Shown here: piece by piece, positions 1 to 7,785 of the stretch
Position numbering within the stretch: the stretch's first letter is position 1
Layout: every line of letters begins with the position of its first letter
Assembly (NCBI RefSeq): GCF_014653695.1
Contig: NZ_BNAR01000013.1
Coordinates: 186,001-250,000, forward strand
Direction: 5' to 3'
From: Lentzea cavernae
GTDB taxonomy: Bacteria > Actinomycetota > Actinomycetes > Mycobacteriales > Pseudonocardiaceae
DNA length: 64,000 nt
Made by a program: the position numbers and the translations under genes
The notes under the pieces: generated by a model
What the model was told of the DNA's origin: nothing
Databases searched by the model: none
What the model saw: the letters and a program-made list of their open reading frames with translations, nothing else

Positions 1-1389
1 GTCAAGCCACAACGACCAATTGGCGATGTAGTAGTTGTCGTATCGAGACCTGTCGGCGATGGAAGTGTCACCTCGCAGCCCGTGCACTTGAGCGAGCCCC
101 GTCAAGCCGGTCGGAACGCGATGGCGCGCCCAATATAGCTCGTGAATTGCGGAAAACTCGCGAACGAAACCAGGACGCTCCGGGCGTGGCCCGACGACGC
201 ACATGTCGCCGCGCAGCACGTTCCACAGCTGGGGCAGCTCGTCGAGCGACGTGCGGCGCAGGAACCGGCCGACCGGCCCGACCCGGGAGTCGCCGACGAC
301 CGACCACGTCGACTGCGAGTCGTCCTCGCCGGTCTGCCGGACGCTGCGGATCTTGTAGAGGGTGAACGTGCGGTCGTCCATGCCGACGCGGACCTGCCGG
401 AAGAGCAACGGCCGGCCGCTCTCGACGAGCACCGCCAGGGCGCACAGCCCGATCACCGGCGAGAGCACGACCAGCGCGAACGCCGCCAGCAGCAGGTCGG
501 CGGCGCGCTTGATCCACCAGGTCGGCCTGCTGGTCGGCGCGGTGCCGAGGCGCATCAGCGGGTAGCTGCGCAGCCGTTCGATGCCGGGGCCGTCGGGGTG
601 CAGCTCGTACATGCGGGGCACGACGAGCGTCGAGCAGCCGAGCCGGTGGGCGGTGATCGCGGCCTCGACCAGCGGGGAGTCGCGGGTGTGCGAGAACGCG
701 AGCACGACCGTGCCCGCCTTGAGCCGCACGATCGCGTCGGCCAGGTCGCCCTCGACCACCTCGAGCAACGGCGGCTGCCGGTCCGGATCGGGCCCGGAGT
801 CGGCGAACGCGACGGGCCGCAGGCCGAACTGCGGGTGCTCCAGCATGGTCTTCGCGAGGTTCACGCCCACCTCGCCCGCGCCGACGATGATCGTGCGGTC
901 GCAGCGGTCGAACTTGCGCCGGCACCACCGGCCGAACGCGAAGACGCACCACCGCACCGGCTCGATGACCAGCGCGAACACGATCATCGCCCACTGCGCG
1001 GCGGCGAGCTCACGCGCGTCGGAACCGCTGATCAGGCCGATGCCGGACAACAGCGCGAACGCCAGGGCGGTGCTCGCCGCGGACCGGGGCAGGTCCTGCA
1101 ACCACGACAGCCACAGCCGCCGCCGGTAGAGCCGCCAGGCTCCCCTGATCGTGACCGCCGAGGCCACGACCGCGGCGCTCCAGCCCCAGCCGAGACCCCG
1201 GTGCGCGCACACCGCGGCGAGCGTCACGGCGTCCGCGAGGACGAGCAGGACCGCGACCGCGTTCACCCGGCTGAGCACGTCCCTGCCGACCGAGGACGGC
1301 TTGAGGGGGCGCTGCGAGGGGCGTCTGGCCTCGGCCTCGCGCGCGGGCGTTGGTGCTTCGGGAACGGCAACCGCCGAGAATCGCCTCAT
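1..1389 (-). CDS. Undecaprenyl-phosphate sugar phosphotransferase (3' end outside window)
   Basis: Initiating enzyme of surface-polysaccharide synthesis, of the polyprenyl glycosylphosphotransferase (bacterial sugar transferase) family; it would transfer a sugar phosphate to undecaprenyl phosphate at the inner face of the membrane. 463 codons are visible and the C-terminus is cut off. ATG at 1389 is the start because an in-frame TGA lies two codons upstream. The N-terminal half has hydrophobic segments and a Rossmann-like stretch with IIVGAGEVGVNLA. The C-terminal half starts with a membrane helix after KRAADLL and carries LYKIRS, SLDELPQLWNVL and VVGPRPE, the catalytic motifs of the family. 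It is divergent from the glycosyltransferase at 1625, which fits a polysaccharide locus continuing to the left. The sugar cannot be predicted. Confidence 0.9.
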   Translation of the reverse strand, partial: MRRFSAVAVPEAPTPAREAEARRPSQRPLKPSSVGRDVLSRVNAVAVLLVLADAVTLAAVCAHRGLGWGWSAAVVASAVTIRGAWRLYRRRLWLSWLQDLPRSAASTALAFALLSGIGLISGSDARELAAAQWAMIVFALVIEPVRWCVFAFGRWCRRKFDRCDRTIIVGAGEVGVNLAKTMLEHPQFGLRPVAFADSGPDPDRQPPLLEVVEGDLADAIVRLKAGTVVLAFSHTRDSPLVEAAITAHRLGCSTLVVPRMYELHPDGPGIERLRSYPLMRLGTAPTSRPTWWIKRAADLLLAAFALVVLSPVIGLCALAVLVESGRPLLFRQVRVGMDDRTFTLYKIRSVRQTGEDDSQSTWSVVGDSRVGPVGRFLRRTSLDELPQLWNVLRGDMCVVGPRPERPGFVREFSAIHELYWARHRVPTGLTGLAQVHGLRGDTSIADRSRYDNYYIANWSLWLD

Positions 1390-1624
1390 GGAAGATCATC
1401 CGATCGAAGGAGTTAGGGCCGCAGGAGCGCACGAAAGAGTGAATGAACTCTGAGAAATCATCTCTTCGGGTATCAATATTCCCTCTTCAGTGTCCCGCGT
1501 GATTGCGGTTGGTGAGGTTTCGACGTTGTTCCTGCCCTGAACTCACCCAGGGCCGCCTCAAAGCTTTAGCACGCGGTGTCAATAATTCACTCCACCATCC
1601 ACGAGCCACCGAAGGGGGCGTTGA
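1390..1624. other. Divergent intergenic region
   Basis: 235 bp between the sugar transferase and the GT2 gene, more AT-rich than its surroundings. On the minus strand a TTGACA lies at about 1588-1593 and could serve as a -35 element for the sugar transferase, but no convincing -10 is visible. A GAAGGGGG Shine-Dalgarno sequence at about 1611-1618 serves the gene starting at 1625. Confidence 0.4.
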
Positions 1625-2449
1625 GTGAGAGTCGACGAACACGGCATCCGGCATTCGGCCGGTGAGCCCGTCGCGATCGTGCAGAAGCCGATCCGCACGT
1701 GTGGCGACGTGCACGTCGTCCTGCCCGCCTACAACGAGGCCGTGGCGCTCCCGTCGCTGCTGGCGCGCATCGCCGCCACCGACCTGGCCGACCGGATCAC
1801 GGTGTGGGTGGTCGACGACGGGTCGTCGGACGGCACCGGCGCCTGCGTGGCCGGCGTGCGCGGGCTCGACGTGCGCCTGGTGACGCACCCGGTGAACCTC
1901 GGGCTCGGCCAGGCCGTCCAATCAGGACTGACGGCGGCGCTCGCGGAGGCCGAGCCCGACCACGTCCTGATCGTCATGGACGCCGACGACACGCACGACC
2001 CCGGCGTGTTCCCCGCGATGCTGGCCGAGATCAAGGCCGGCGCGGACGTCGTGATCTGCTCCCGCTTCGTCGCGGGCGGCGACGACTCGACGGCGCCGCA
2101 GTGGCGCCGGCTGCTCTCGCGCGGCGCCCGCGTCGTGTTCGGCAAGGTGCTGCACTTCGACGGCGTCCAGGACTTCACGAGCGGCTTTCGCGCGTACCGG
2201 GTGAGCCTGCTGCGCCGCGCCGCCGCGCACTGGGGCGAGCGCCTGGTCGAGGAACGCGGGTTCGCCTGCATGGTCGAGCTCCTGCTGAAGCTGCGGCACT
2301 GCGGGCCGATCGTCAGCGAGATCCCGCTGCACCTGCGCTACGACCGCAAGCCCGGCGCCAGCAAGCTCCGGCTCGGCCGCACGCTCAAGCAGTACCTGCT
2401 CCTGCTCACGCGTGACCGCCTCGCGCCCGTCCCGTTCCGGAAGCTCTGA
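1625..2449 (+). CDS. GT2-family glycosyltransferase (dolichol-phosphate mannosyltransferase-like)
   Basis: Cytoplasmic GT-A fold glycosyltransferase, 274 aa. After a short leader the chain shows VVLPAYNEAVALPSLL (nucleotide-sugar binding start of GT2 enzymes), WVVDDGSSDGTG, and VMDADDTHDP, whose DxD-type motif binds the metal and nucleotide sugar. Length and motifs match DPM1/polyprenyl-phosphate glycosyltransferases without C-terminal membrane helices. GTG at 1625 is preceded by a purine-rich GAAGGGGG site. The stop overlaps the next start by one base (TGATG), so it is translationally coupled to the FAD oxidoreductase. The donor and acceptor are unknown; association with the polysaccharide locus is inferred from the neighbouring sugar transferase. 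Confidence 0.88.
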   Translation: MRVDEHGIRHSAGEPVAIVQKPIRTCGDVHVVLPAYNEAVALPSLLARIAATDLADRITVWVVDDGSSDGTGACVAGVRGLDVRLVTHPVNLGLGQAVQSGLTAALAEAEPDHVLIVMDADDTHDPGVFPAMLAEIKAGADVVICSRFVAGGDDSTAPQWRRLLSRGARVVFGKVLHFDGVQDFTSGFRAYRVSLLRRAAAHWGERLVEERGFACMVELLLKLRHCGPIVSEIPLHLRYDRKPGASKLRLGRTLKQYLLLLTRDRLAPVPFRKL

Positions 2450-3783
2450 TGCCCCAGCGCGTTGTCGTCGTCGGCGGGGGCATCTGCGGCCTCGCCACCG
2501 CTCACCGCCTCGCCCGCGAGGGCATGGCCGTGACGCTCCTCGAGGCCGGTGACCAGCTTGGCGGCCTCGGCACGTTCTTCACCTCGCGTGGCCGTTCCGT
2601 GGAACGCTTCTACCACTGCGTGATGCCGACCGACGCGGCCCTGCTGGCGCTGCTGGACGAGGTCGGCCTGCGCGAGAGCGTCAGCTGGAACCCCACCACG
2701 ATGGGCATGGTCGTCGAGGGCCAGCACCGCTCGTTCAACTCGGCGCTGGACCTGCTGCGGTTCACGCCCCTGAGCCTGGTGAACCGGATCCGCTTCGGCG
2801 TGGTCTCGTTGCTGCTGCGCCGGTTGGGGCAGGGCAAGGACCTCGACGGGATGCGCACCGAGGACTGGTTGCGCGGCCTGTACGGCGACAAGATCTGGAC
2901 GATGCTGCTCGCCCCGATGTTCGGCGCCAAGTTCGGCGCCGCGTTCGGCGACGTGCCCGCGCTGTACGTGTGGCAGCGCCTGGGCCGCGAGAGCAACGAG
3001 GCCGTCCGCGGCTACCCCGCCGGTGGCTACAAGAGCGTGATCGACGCGCTGAAGGCCTCCATCGAGGCGCACGGCGGCGAGGTCCGCACCTCCGCTCCCG
3101 TCGGCAGGCTCGAAGCCTCGGAAGACCGCGTGCTGGTCACGTTGATCGACGGCGAGACGATCGAGGCGGACCACGCGGTCTCCACGGTCCCGCTGCCGGC
3201 GTTGCGGGCCATCGCCGACGCCGACCTCGCGCCGCGGCTGCCCGACGTCCAGCTGCCGTACCAGGGCGTCGTCAACACGGTGTTCTTCCTGCGCAAGCCG
3301 TTGTCCGGGCACTACTGGGCCCCCGTGATCCGGTCGGGCACGGACTTCGACGGCGTGATCGAGATGACGCCGCTCACCGGCTCCGAGCGCTACGGCGACC
3401 GGCACCTCGTGTACGTCATGCACTACGCGGACCGCGAGTCCGCGCTGTACCGCGAGGACTCGGACAGCATCGCCCGCCGGTGGACCGAGCAGCTGCTGAG
3501 CGTCCACGAAGGCCTCACGCCGGACGACGTCGACGAGGTGCGCGTGTTCAAGGCGCCGTTCGTCGAGCCGGTGTACCCGTTGGGATACCTCACGAAGCGC
3601 CCGCCCGTCGAGGTGCCCGGCACGCGGTTGCGGCTCGCCACCACCGCCCACGTCTACCCCAACGTCACGAGCTGGAACTCGAGCGTCGAGCTCTCCAACT
3701 CCGTGACGGACGCACTCCTGCGCGACGCCAGGAGTTCCACGACCCAGGAGAACACCGCATGGTCAGCAGAATCGGCGCGGTGA
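2449..3783 (+). CDS. NAD(P)/FAD-dependent oxidoreductase (amine-oxidase/protoporphyrinogen-oxidase fold)
   Basis: 444-aa flavoprotein with an N-terminal dinucleotide-binding fingerprint VVVVGGGICGLATAHRLA followed by the acidic ribose-binding segment LLEAGDQLGGLGT, as in amine oxidases, phytoene desaturases and UDP-galactopyranose-mutase-like proteins. The middle of the protein (GYPAGGYKSVIDALKASIEAHGGEV) matches the conserved region in which a second FAD segment is formed. Such oxidoreductases recur in surface-glycan loci beside GT2 enzymes, so a role in sugar or lipid-carrier modification is plausible but the substrate is unknown. The start overlaps the upstream stop by 1 nt, and the 3' end overlaps the next gene by 25 nt, which suggests a three-gene operon. 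Confidence 0.8.
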   Translation: MPQRVVVVGGGICGLATAHRLAREGMAVTLLEAGDQLGGLGTFFTSRGRSVERFYHCVMPTDAALLALLDEVGLRESVSWNPTTMGMVVEGQHRSFNSALDLLRFTPLSLVNRIRFGVVSLLLRRLGQGKDLDGMRTEDWLRGLYGDKIWTMLLAPMFGAKFGAAFGDVPALYVWQRLGRESNEAVRGYPAGGYKSVIDALKASIEAHGGEVRTSAPVGRLEASEDRVLVTLIDGETIEADHAVSTVPLPALRAIADADLAPRLPDVQLPYQGVVNTVFFLRKPLSGHYWAPVIRSGTDFDGVIEMTPLTGSERYGDRHLVYVMHYADRESALYREDSDSIARRWTEQLLSVHEGLTPDDVDEVRVFKAPFVEPVYPLGYLTKRPPVEVPGTRLRLATTAHVYPNVTSWNSSVELSNSVTDALLRDARSSTTQENTAWSAESAR

Positions 3784-4715
3784 TCGCAGCACTCACTTTC
3801 ACCGCGGTCAACCTCGTCTCCTCGCAGCACGTCCAGGCCGATCCGGCGCCGCTGCTGCCCGACCTCCGCCAAGCGCCCATCGGCTGCCCCGGTGGTTACG
3901 ACGGCGCACCGTTGCTGTGCCGCGCGTGGGACGTCTGCCTCGTGGAGGACGCCTCGGCGCCCCGCGGCAAGTGCATGAACCGCGGCGGCACCGCCCAGGC
4001 CGTTCGCCTGCGGTTCACGACGTCGATCGACAACGTCGGCGACGGCCCGTTGCTGCTGCACGCGCACCGCGACAACACCGCCACGCCGACGATGAAGGTG
4101 CGGCAGGCCGTCCAGTCCGGTGTGGACGGTTCGATCGCCGGCTCGTACGACGAGGCGCGGCGGGAGACCCCGGCCGGCGCCTACTACGAGCCCGCGCCCA
4201 CGCACACGCACTGGCACCTGCTCAACTTCGAGTACTTCCAGCTGCGCACGCCCGACGGCGGTGTGGTCGTGACGGACCGCAAGAACGGCTTCTGCATCGG
4301 CGACCGCTACAAGGTGTCCGACGACCTCGAGCACCGTCCGTCGAACCCGGACAGCCCGGAAGGCAAGCTGGCACAACGCCTTCGCGGACACATGTGCGAG
4401 CACCACAACCCGTCCGCGCTGGACGTCATGTTCGGCATCTCGGTCGGCTCGGGCGACGACTACAAGCACGAGGTCGACTTCCAGTGGCTCGACCTCACGC
4501 AGGTGAAGTCCGGCACCTACGACGTTGTGAACGTGGTGAACTCCGACCGCTCGTTGCTGGAGAAGAACTACGACAACAACGCGGCGTCGATCGCGATCTC
4601 CGTGCAGTGGCCCGGCGGCGCGGTGAACCCGCCGGCCACGATCGACCAGGCGCCGTCGGTGCGCATGATCCGCAGTTGTCCCGGCAAAGCGCGGTGCGCG
4701 AAGTCGCACAACTGA
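3759..4715 (+). CDS. Secreted lysyl-oxidase-family protein
   Basis: 318-aa exported protein. Residues 1-28 form a Sec signal peptide (MVSRIGAVIAALTF, then cleavage near VQA|DP). The mature part is a lysyl oxidase domain: THTHWHLLNFEYFQL is the histidine-rich copper-binding segment, and several Cys residues (GCPGGYDG, LLCRAWDVC, GFCIGD, HMCEHH, CPGKARC) can form disulfides. Lysyl oxidases are copper enzymes that deaminate peptidyl lysine; bacterial members have been proposed to act on surface proteins, but their substrates are largely unknown. ATG at 3759 has CAGGAG eight bases upstream and lies inside the end of the FAD gene, so co-transcription with 1625-3783 is likely. A good terminator follows at 4736. 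Confidence 0.85.
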   Translation: MVSRIGAVIAALTFTAVNLVSSQHVQADPAPLLPDLRQAPIGCPGGYDGAPLLCRAWDVCLVEDASAPRGKCMNRGGTAQAVRLRFTTSIDNVGDGPLLLHAHRDNTATPTMKVRQAVQSGVDGSIAGSYDEARRETPAGAYYEPAPTHTHWHLLNFEYFQLRTPDGGVVVTDRKNGFCIGDRYKVSDDLEHRPSNPDSPEGKLAQRLRGHMCEHHNPSALDVMFGISVGSGDDYKHEVDFQWLDLTQVKSGTYDVVNVVNSDRSLLEKNYDNNAASIAISVQWPGGAVNPPATIDQAPSVRMIRSCPGKARCAKSHN

Positions 4716-4735
4716 GCTTTTGTGAAACAACCCCG

Positions 4736-4774
4736 AACGGGGGTGTTCGCTCCGGCGGACACCCCCGTTTCTTT
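4736..4774 (+). terminator. Rho-independent terminator after lysyl oxidase gene
   Basis: Perfect 11-bp inverted repeat AACGGGGGTGT / ACACCCCCGTT (4736-4746 and 4759-4769) with a 12-nt loop, followed by TCTTTT. It closes the 1625-4715 operon. Confidence 0.85.
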
Positions 4775-4779
4775 TGTAC

Positions 4780-5091
4780 CGGGACAAACGGGCGCCATTC
4801 GGATCGCAATACCACGCGGAGCTTGATTAACACAAACCTCACTCTGCGAAACCAATGGCGGTTGCACATAGCACACCCATACGCACAGACGCAATTACTC
4901 TCAATGACAGGCACGAACACCCGAGTCAATAGACCGAGTGGTGCAATCTTCATCACAGTGGAGAGTGTCGCACGCAACCCCCTTGGCTCTTGACCTGGGC
5001 ATGTGGCCGCTTGAGAGAATTCATTCGCGATTCCACCCCGTCAGGGATCGCAAAACGACCTGATTCCCCGGCCGATCAGGAGTGCCCCATC
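4780..5091. other. Intergenic region upstream of the indole prenyltransferase
   Basis: About 310 bp, clearly less GC-rich than the flanking genes. An open frame for a 29-aa peptide (ATG 4904 to TGA 4991-4993) exists but has no ribosome binding site and no recognisable content, so I do not call it. TTGACC at 4990-4995 could be a -35 element, with only a poor GAGAAT-like -10 downstream. The region probably holds the promoter of the prenyltransferase-tryptophanase pair; no tryptophan-rich leader peptide or T-box-like structure was found. Confidence 0.35.
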
Positions 5092-6186
5092 TTGAGCGCG
5101 CCATCCGTCTCGTTGCACGATTTCGCCATCGGACAGCTACACGACCTCCTGCGCGCCGTCGGTTTGTCGAACGCGGCCGAAAGCGCGACAAAACTGCTGG
5201 GTGAGGCATTAGGCCCAGGTAGCAGGCTTCCGCTCTCCGCGATTCCCCATTGGCCGTCATTCGTCGCCGACGATCACACCCCGATCGAATTCTCGGTGGC
5301 TTTGGCCCAAAACGAGCGCCCCGCGGTCCGGATGATCGTCGAGTCGCTCGCCGAACAGCCCGGCCGCCAGGCCAACGTCGCCGAGGCGCTGCGGGTGCTC
5401 GACGGACTGGCGGCACGACATCAGGTGCGGCTCGGCCAGCTCGACCTCGTCCGCGACCTGTTCCTGCCGGAGGACCCGCAGGGCGCGTTCGCGTTCTGGT
5501 ACTCGCTGATAGTCCAGCCCGCCGTGCCACCCGCCGTGAAGGTCTACCTCAACCCCGAGGCGCGCGGTCGTGAGAGCGCGACCGCCCTGGTGGGCGAGGC
5601 GTTGTCCCGGCTCGGCCTGGGCGGGGCGTTCCCCGCCGTGCAGGAGCACGGGCTGCGGCGCGAGGGGCTGGACCGGTTCTCCTTCTTCGCCCTCGACCTC
5701 ATGGACGAGAGCCGGGCACGGGTGAAGACCTACGTCTCGCACGAGGACGCCGTGGTCGCGGACGTGGTGCGCGCTGCGGCCGCGGTGCCCGAGGCGGACC
5801 AGACCATCCTCGCGGACGTCTGCGAGCTCGCCTGCGGCGGCGTGGGGCCCTTCTCCCGGCGTCCCCTGATGTCGAGCTACACGTTCCTGTCCGGCGACAC
5901 GGAGCGGCCCAGCGGCTACTCCGTCTACATCCCGGTGCGGGACTACGTGCAGGACGACCTGGAGGCGTGCGAGCGCGTCCTGGCGATCATGGCCAGGTGC
6001 GGGCTCGACACGACGCCGTTCGTGATGGCGCTGGCGAGCCTCGTGCAGCGCCCGCTCGGGGACGGCGCCGGCCTGATCGCCCACGTGTCACTGAGGCTGG
6101 GCAGGCCGAAGCCCGGTGTCTCGGTCTACCTGTCCTCGGAGGCGTACGACGTCACGCCGCCCCGCACCAAAGCACTATCCGCTTAG
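5092..6186 (+). CDS. Aromatic (indole) prenyltransferase, DMATS family
   Basis: 364-aa ABBA-fold prenyltransferase of the tryptophan dimethylallyltransferase (DMATS) family; such enzymes alkylate indole or tryptophan with dimethylallyl diphosphate without needing an Asp-rich metal motif. Recognisable family segments include VKVYLNPEARG, KTYVSHED, YTFLSGD and, near the end, VSVYLSSEAYD, the paired Lys/Tyr beta-strand motifs that bind the diphosphate. I place the start at TTG 5092 because AGGAG lies nine bases upstream and the length then matches bacterial members; an in-frame extension to TTG 4990 has no ribosome site. It is followed after 24 nt by a tryptophanase, a pairing known from Streptomyces 6-DMATS-type loci and suggesting prenylated tryptophan or indole products. 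No flavin monooxygenase is adjacent. Regiochemistry cannot be read from the sequence. Confidence 0.85.
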   Translation: MSAPSVSLHDFAIGQLHDLLRAVGLSNAAESATKLLGEALGPGSRLPLSAIPHWPSFVADDHTPIEFSVALAQNERPAVRMIVESLAEQPGRQANVAEALRVLDGLAARHQVRLGQLDLVRDLFLPEDPQGAFAFWYSLIVQPAVPPAVKVYLNPEARGRESATALVGEALSRLGLGGAFPAVQEHGLRREGLDRFSFFALDLMDESRARVKTYVSHEDAVVADVVRAAAAVPEADQTILADVCELACGGVGPFSRRPLMSSYTFLSGDTERPSGYSVYIPVRDYVQDDLEACERVLAIMARCGLDTTPFVMALASLVQRPLGDGAGLIAHVSLRLGRPKPGVSVYLSSEAYDVTPPRTKALSA

Positions 6187-6210
6187 CGCTGCACCAGAAA
6201 GGCCACCGCC

Positions 6211-7572
6211 GTGGAGCCGTACCGCATCAAGGTCGTCGAGCCCATTCCCATCACCACCCGAGAATTCCGGGAACGCCGTTACGCCGAGGCCGGGTACAAC
6301 CAGTTCAACCTCACAGCGGAAGACGTCACGATCGACCTGCTGAGCGATTCCGGCACCGGCGCGTTGTCGGCGGAACAGCAGGCGGCCGGCATGCGCGGCG
6401 ACGAGACGTACGCGGGCGCCCGCTCGTGGTTCCGGTTCCGCGAGGTGGCGGAGGAGCTCACCGGGTACGAGCACATCTTCCCCGTGCACCAGGGCCGCGC
6501 CGCCGAACGCATCCTGTTCAGCGCTCTGCTCAAGCCCGGGCAGATCTCGGTCAGCAACACGCACTTCGACACCACCCGCGCGAACGTCGAACTGGCGGGC
6601 GGTGTCGTGCGCGACCTCCCGTCGCCCGCGTTCGCGGACCTCGACAGCGACGCGCCGTTCAAGGGCGACATCGACCTCGTCGCGCTCGAGGCGTTGCTCG
6701 ACGGGCCCGAGGACGTCGGCCTGGTGCTCATGACGATCACCAACAACGGTGGCGGCGGGCAGCCGGTGTCGATGGCGAACCTCGAGGCCGTGGGCGTGTT
6801 GTGCCGCAGGTACGGGGTGCCGTTCATCCTCGACGCGGCCCGCTTCGCCGAGAACGCGTGGCTCGTGACGCAGCGGGAGGAGCGCTTCCGCGGCCACAGC
6901 CCGCGCGAGGTCGCGAGGCTCGCGTTCCGGCTGGCCGACGGGTGCGTGCTGAGCCTGAAGAAGGACGGCATCGTCCACATCGGAGGGATGCTCGCGCTGC
7001 AGGACCAGGACCTGGCCAAGCAGTGCGAACTCCTGCTGATCGCGACCGAGGGGTTCAGCACGTACGGCGGGCTCTCCGGACGTGACCTCGACATGTGCGC
7101 GCAGGGCCTGATCGAGGTCACCGACCCGCTGTACCTGCGCGAGCGGGCGGAGGCCACCGCCTACCTCGCCGACTGCGCGCGCGAGGCCGGTGTGGACAGT
7201 GTGCGGCCGGCCGGCGTGCATGCCGTGTACCTCAACGCGGGCAGGCTCCTGCCGCACATCCCGCCGAGCCGCTTCACCGGGCACGCGCTCGCGTCGGAGT
7301 TGTACCTCGCGGGCGGAATCCGGTGCGCCGAGGTGGGTTCCCTCTACCTCGGGGAGATCGACCCGTCCGGTGAGCTGATCACGCCGGCGCCGTTCGAGCT
7401 GGTGCGGCTCGCGATCCCGCGCCGCGTGTACACCCGCAGCCACCTGGAGTACGTGGCGGAGACGCTGGCCGGTATCGCGAAGGATCCCGGGCGGGTGCCC
7501 GGTTACCGGCTCACGGAGGTGCCGCCGATCCTGCGGCCGTTCCGCTGCCGGCTCGAGCAGATCAAGCCCTAG
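6211..7572 (+). CDS. tnaA: Tryptophanase (tryptophan indole-lyase)
   Basis: 453-aa PLP enzyme of the beta-eliminating lyase family, which cleaves L-tryptophan to indole, pyruvate and ammonia. LSLKKDGIVHIGGML holds the PLP lysine (Lys250/251), and FSTYGGLSGRDLD and LVRLAIPRRVYTRSHLEYV are conserved family blocks. GIRCAEVGS has Val where tyrosine phenol-lyases carry the phenol-binding Arg, which favours tryptophan. The residue equivalent to E. coli TnaA His463 (LRHFTAKL) is Pro443 here (LRPFRCRL), so activity or specificity may differ. GTG 6211 follows AGAAAGG. Coupled with the prenyltransferase it could release indole or prenyl-indole. Its TAG stop lies at the very edge of the palindromic element at 7569-7733. 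Confidence 0.88.
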   Translation: MEPYRIKVVEPIPITTREFRERRYAEAGYNQFNLTAEDVTIDLLSDSGTGALSAEQQAAGMRGDETYAGARSWFRFREVAEELTGYEHIFPVHQGRAAERILFSALLKPGQISVSNTHFDTTRANVELAGGVVRDLPSPAFADLDSDAPFKGDIDLVALEALLDGPEDVGLVLMTITNNGGGGQPVSMANLEAVGVLCRRYGVPFILDAARFAENAWLVTQREERFRGHSPREVARLAFRLADGCVLSLKKDGIVHIGGMLALQDQDLAKQCELLLIATEGFSTYGGLSGRDLDMCAQGLIEVTDPLYLRERAEATAYLADCAREAGVDSVRPAGVHAVYLNAGRLLPHIPPSRFTGHALASELYLAGGIRCAEVGSLYLGEIDPSGELITPAPFELVRLAIPRRVYTRSHLEYVAETLAGIAKDPGRVPGYRLTEVPPILRPFRCRLEQIKP

Positions 7573-7733
7573 TGGCGCGACACAGGACGTTGGCGGCCTG
7601 TCCGCGCTCAGCAGGACCCGTCGCGGCACCGCCCCCACGCCCCCGTACTACCAGTACGAGGACGTGGGGGCGGCACCACGACACGCCCGTCTGACCACGA
7701 ACACACCGGCAACGTCCTGAGCCACGCCACTAG
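7569..7733. repeat. 165-bp imperfect palindrome (MITE- or structured-RNA-like element)
   Basis: Two 79-nt arms, 7571-7649 and 7653-7731, are inverted copies of each other with 60 of 79 positions identical and only a 3-nt centre. The ends read CTAGTGGCG...CGCCACTAG, so the symmetry extends to 7569-7733 and includes a CTAG at each side. Twelve of the 19 mismatches are C-to-T or A-to-G type and would become G-U pairs in RNA transcribed from the minus strand, but not in plus-strand RNA. It encodes no protein. Possible natures: a miniature inverted-repeat element, or a folded RNA at the end of the cvn transcript. I found no second copy in this window. Confidence 0.75.
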
Positions 7734-7740
7734 AAACGAC

Positions 7741-7773
7741 TGAAGCCCCTGGCGCACAACGCCAAGGGCTTCA
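7741..7773. terminator. Hairpin between convergent tnaA and cvnD
   Basis: Arms TGAAGCCCCTGGCG (7741-7754) and CGCCAAGGGCTTCA (7760-7773) pair over 14 positions with one mismatch that becomes a G-U pair in minus-strand RNA; the loop is 5 nt. It lies just downstream of the cvnD stop, so it most likely ends the cvn operon; a poly-U tail is not obvious. Confidence 0.6.
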
Positions 7774-7785
7774 GCACAGAGCAGA

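Noticed and set aside
142-1416. 424-codon plus-strand frame
   Set aside because: Arg/Pro/His-rich shadow of the sugar transferase gene on the minus strand, which shows clear family motifs.
4904-4993. 29-aa frame upstream of the prenyltransferase
   Set aside because: Checked as a possible tryptophan leader peptide, but it has no Trp codons and no ribosome binding site.
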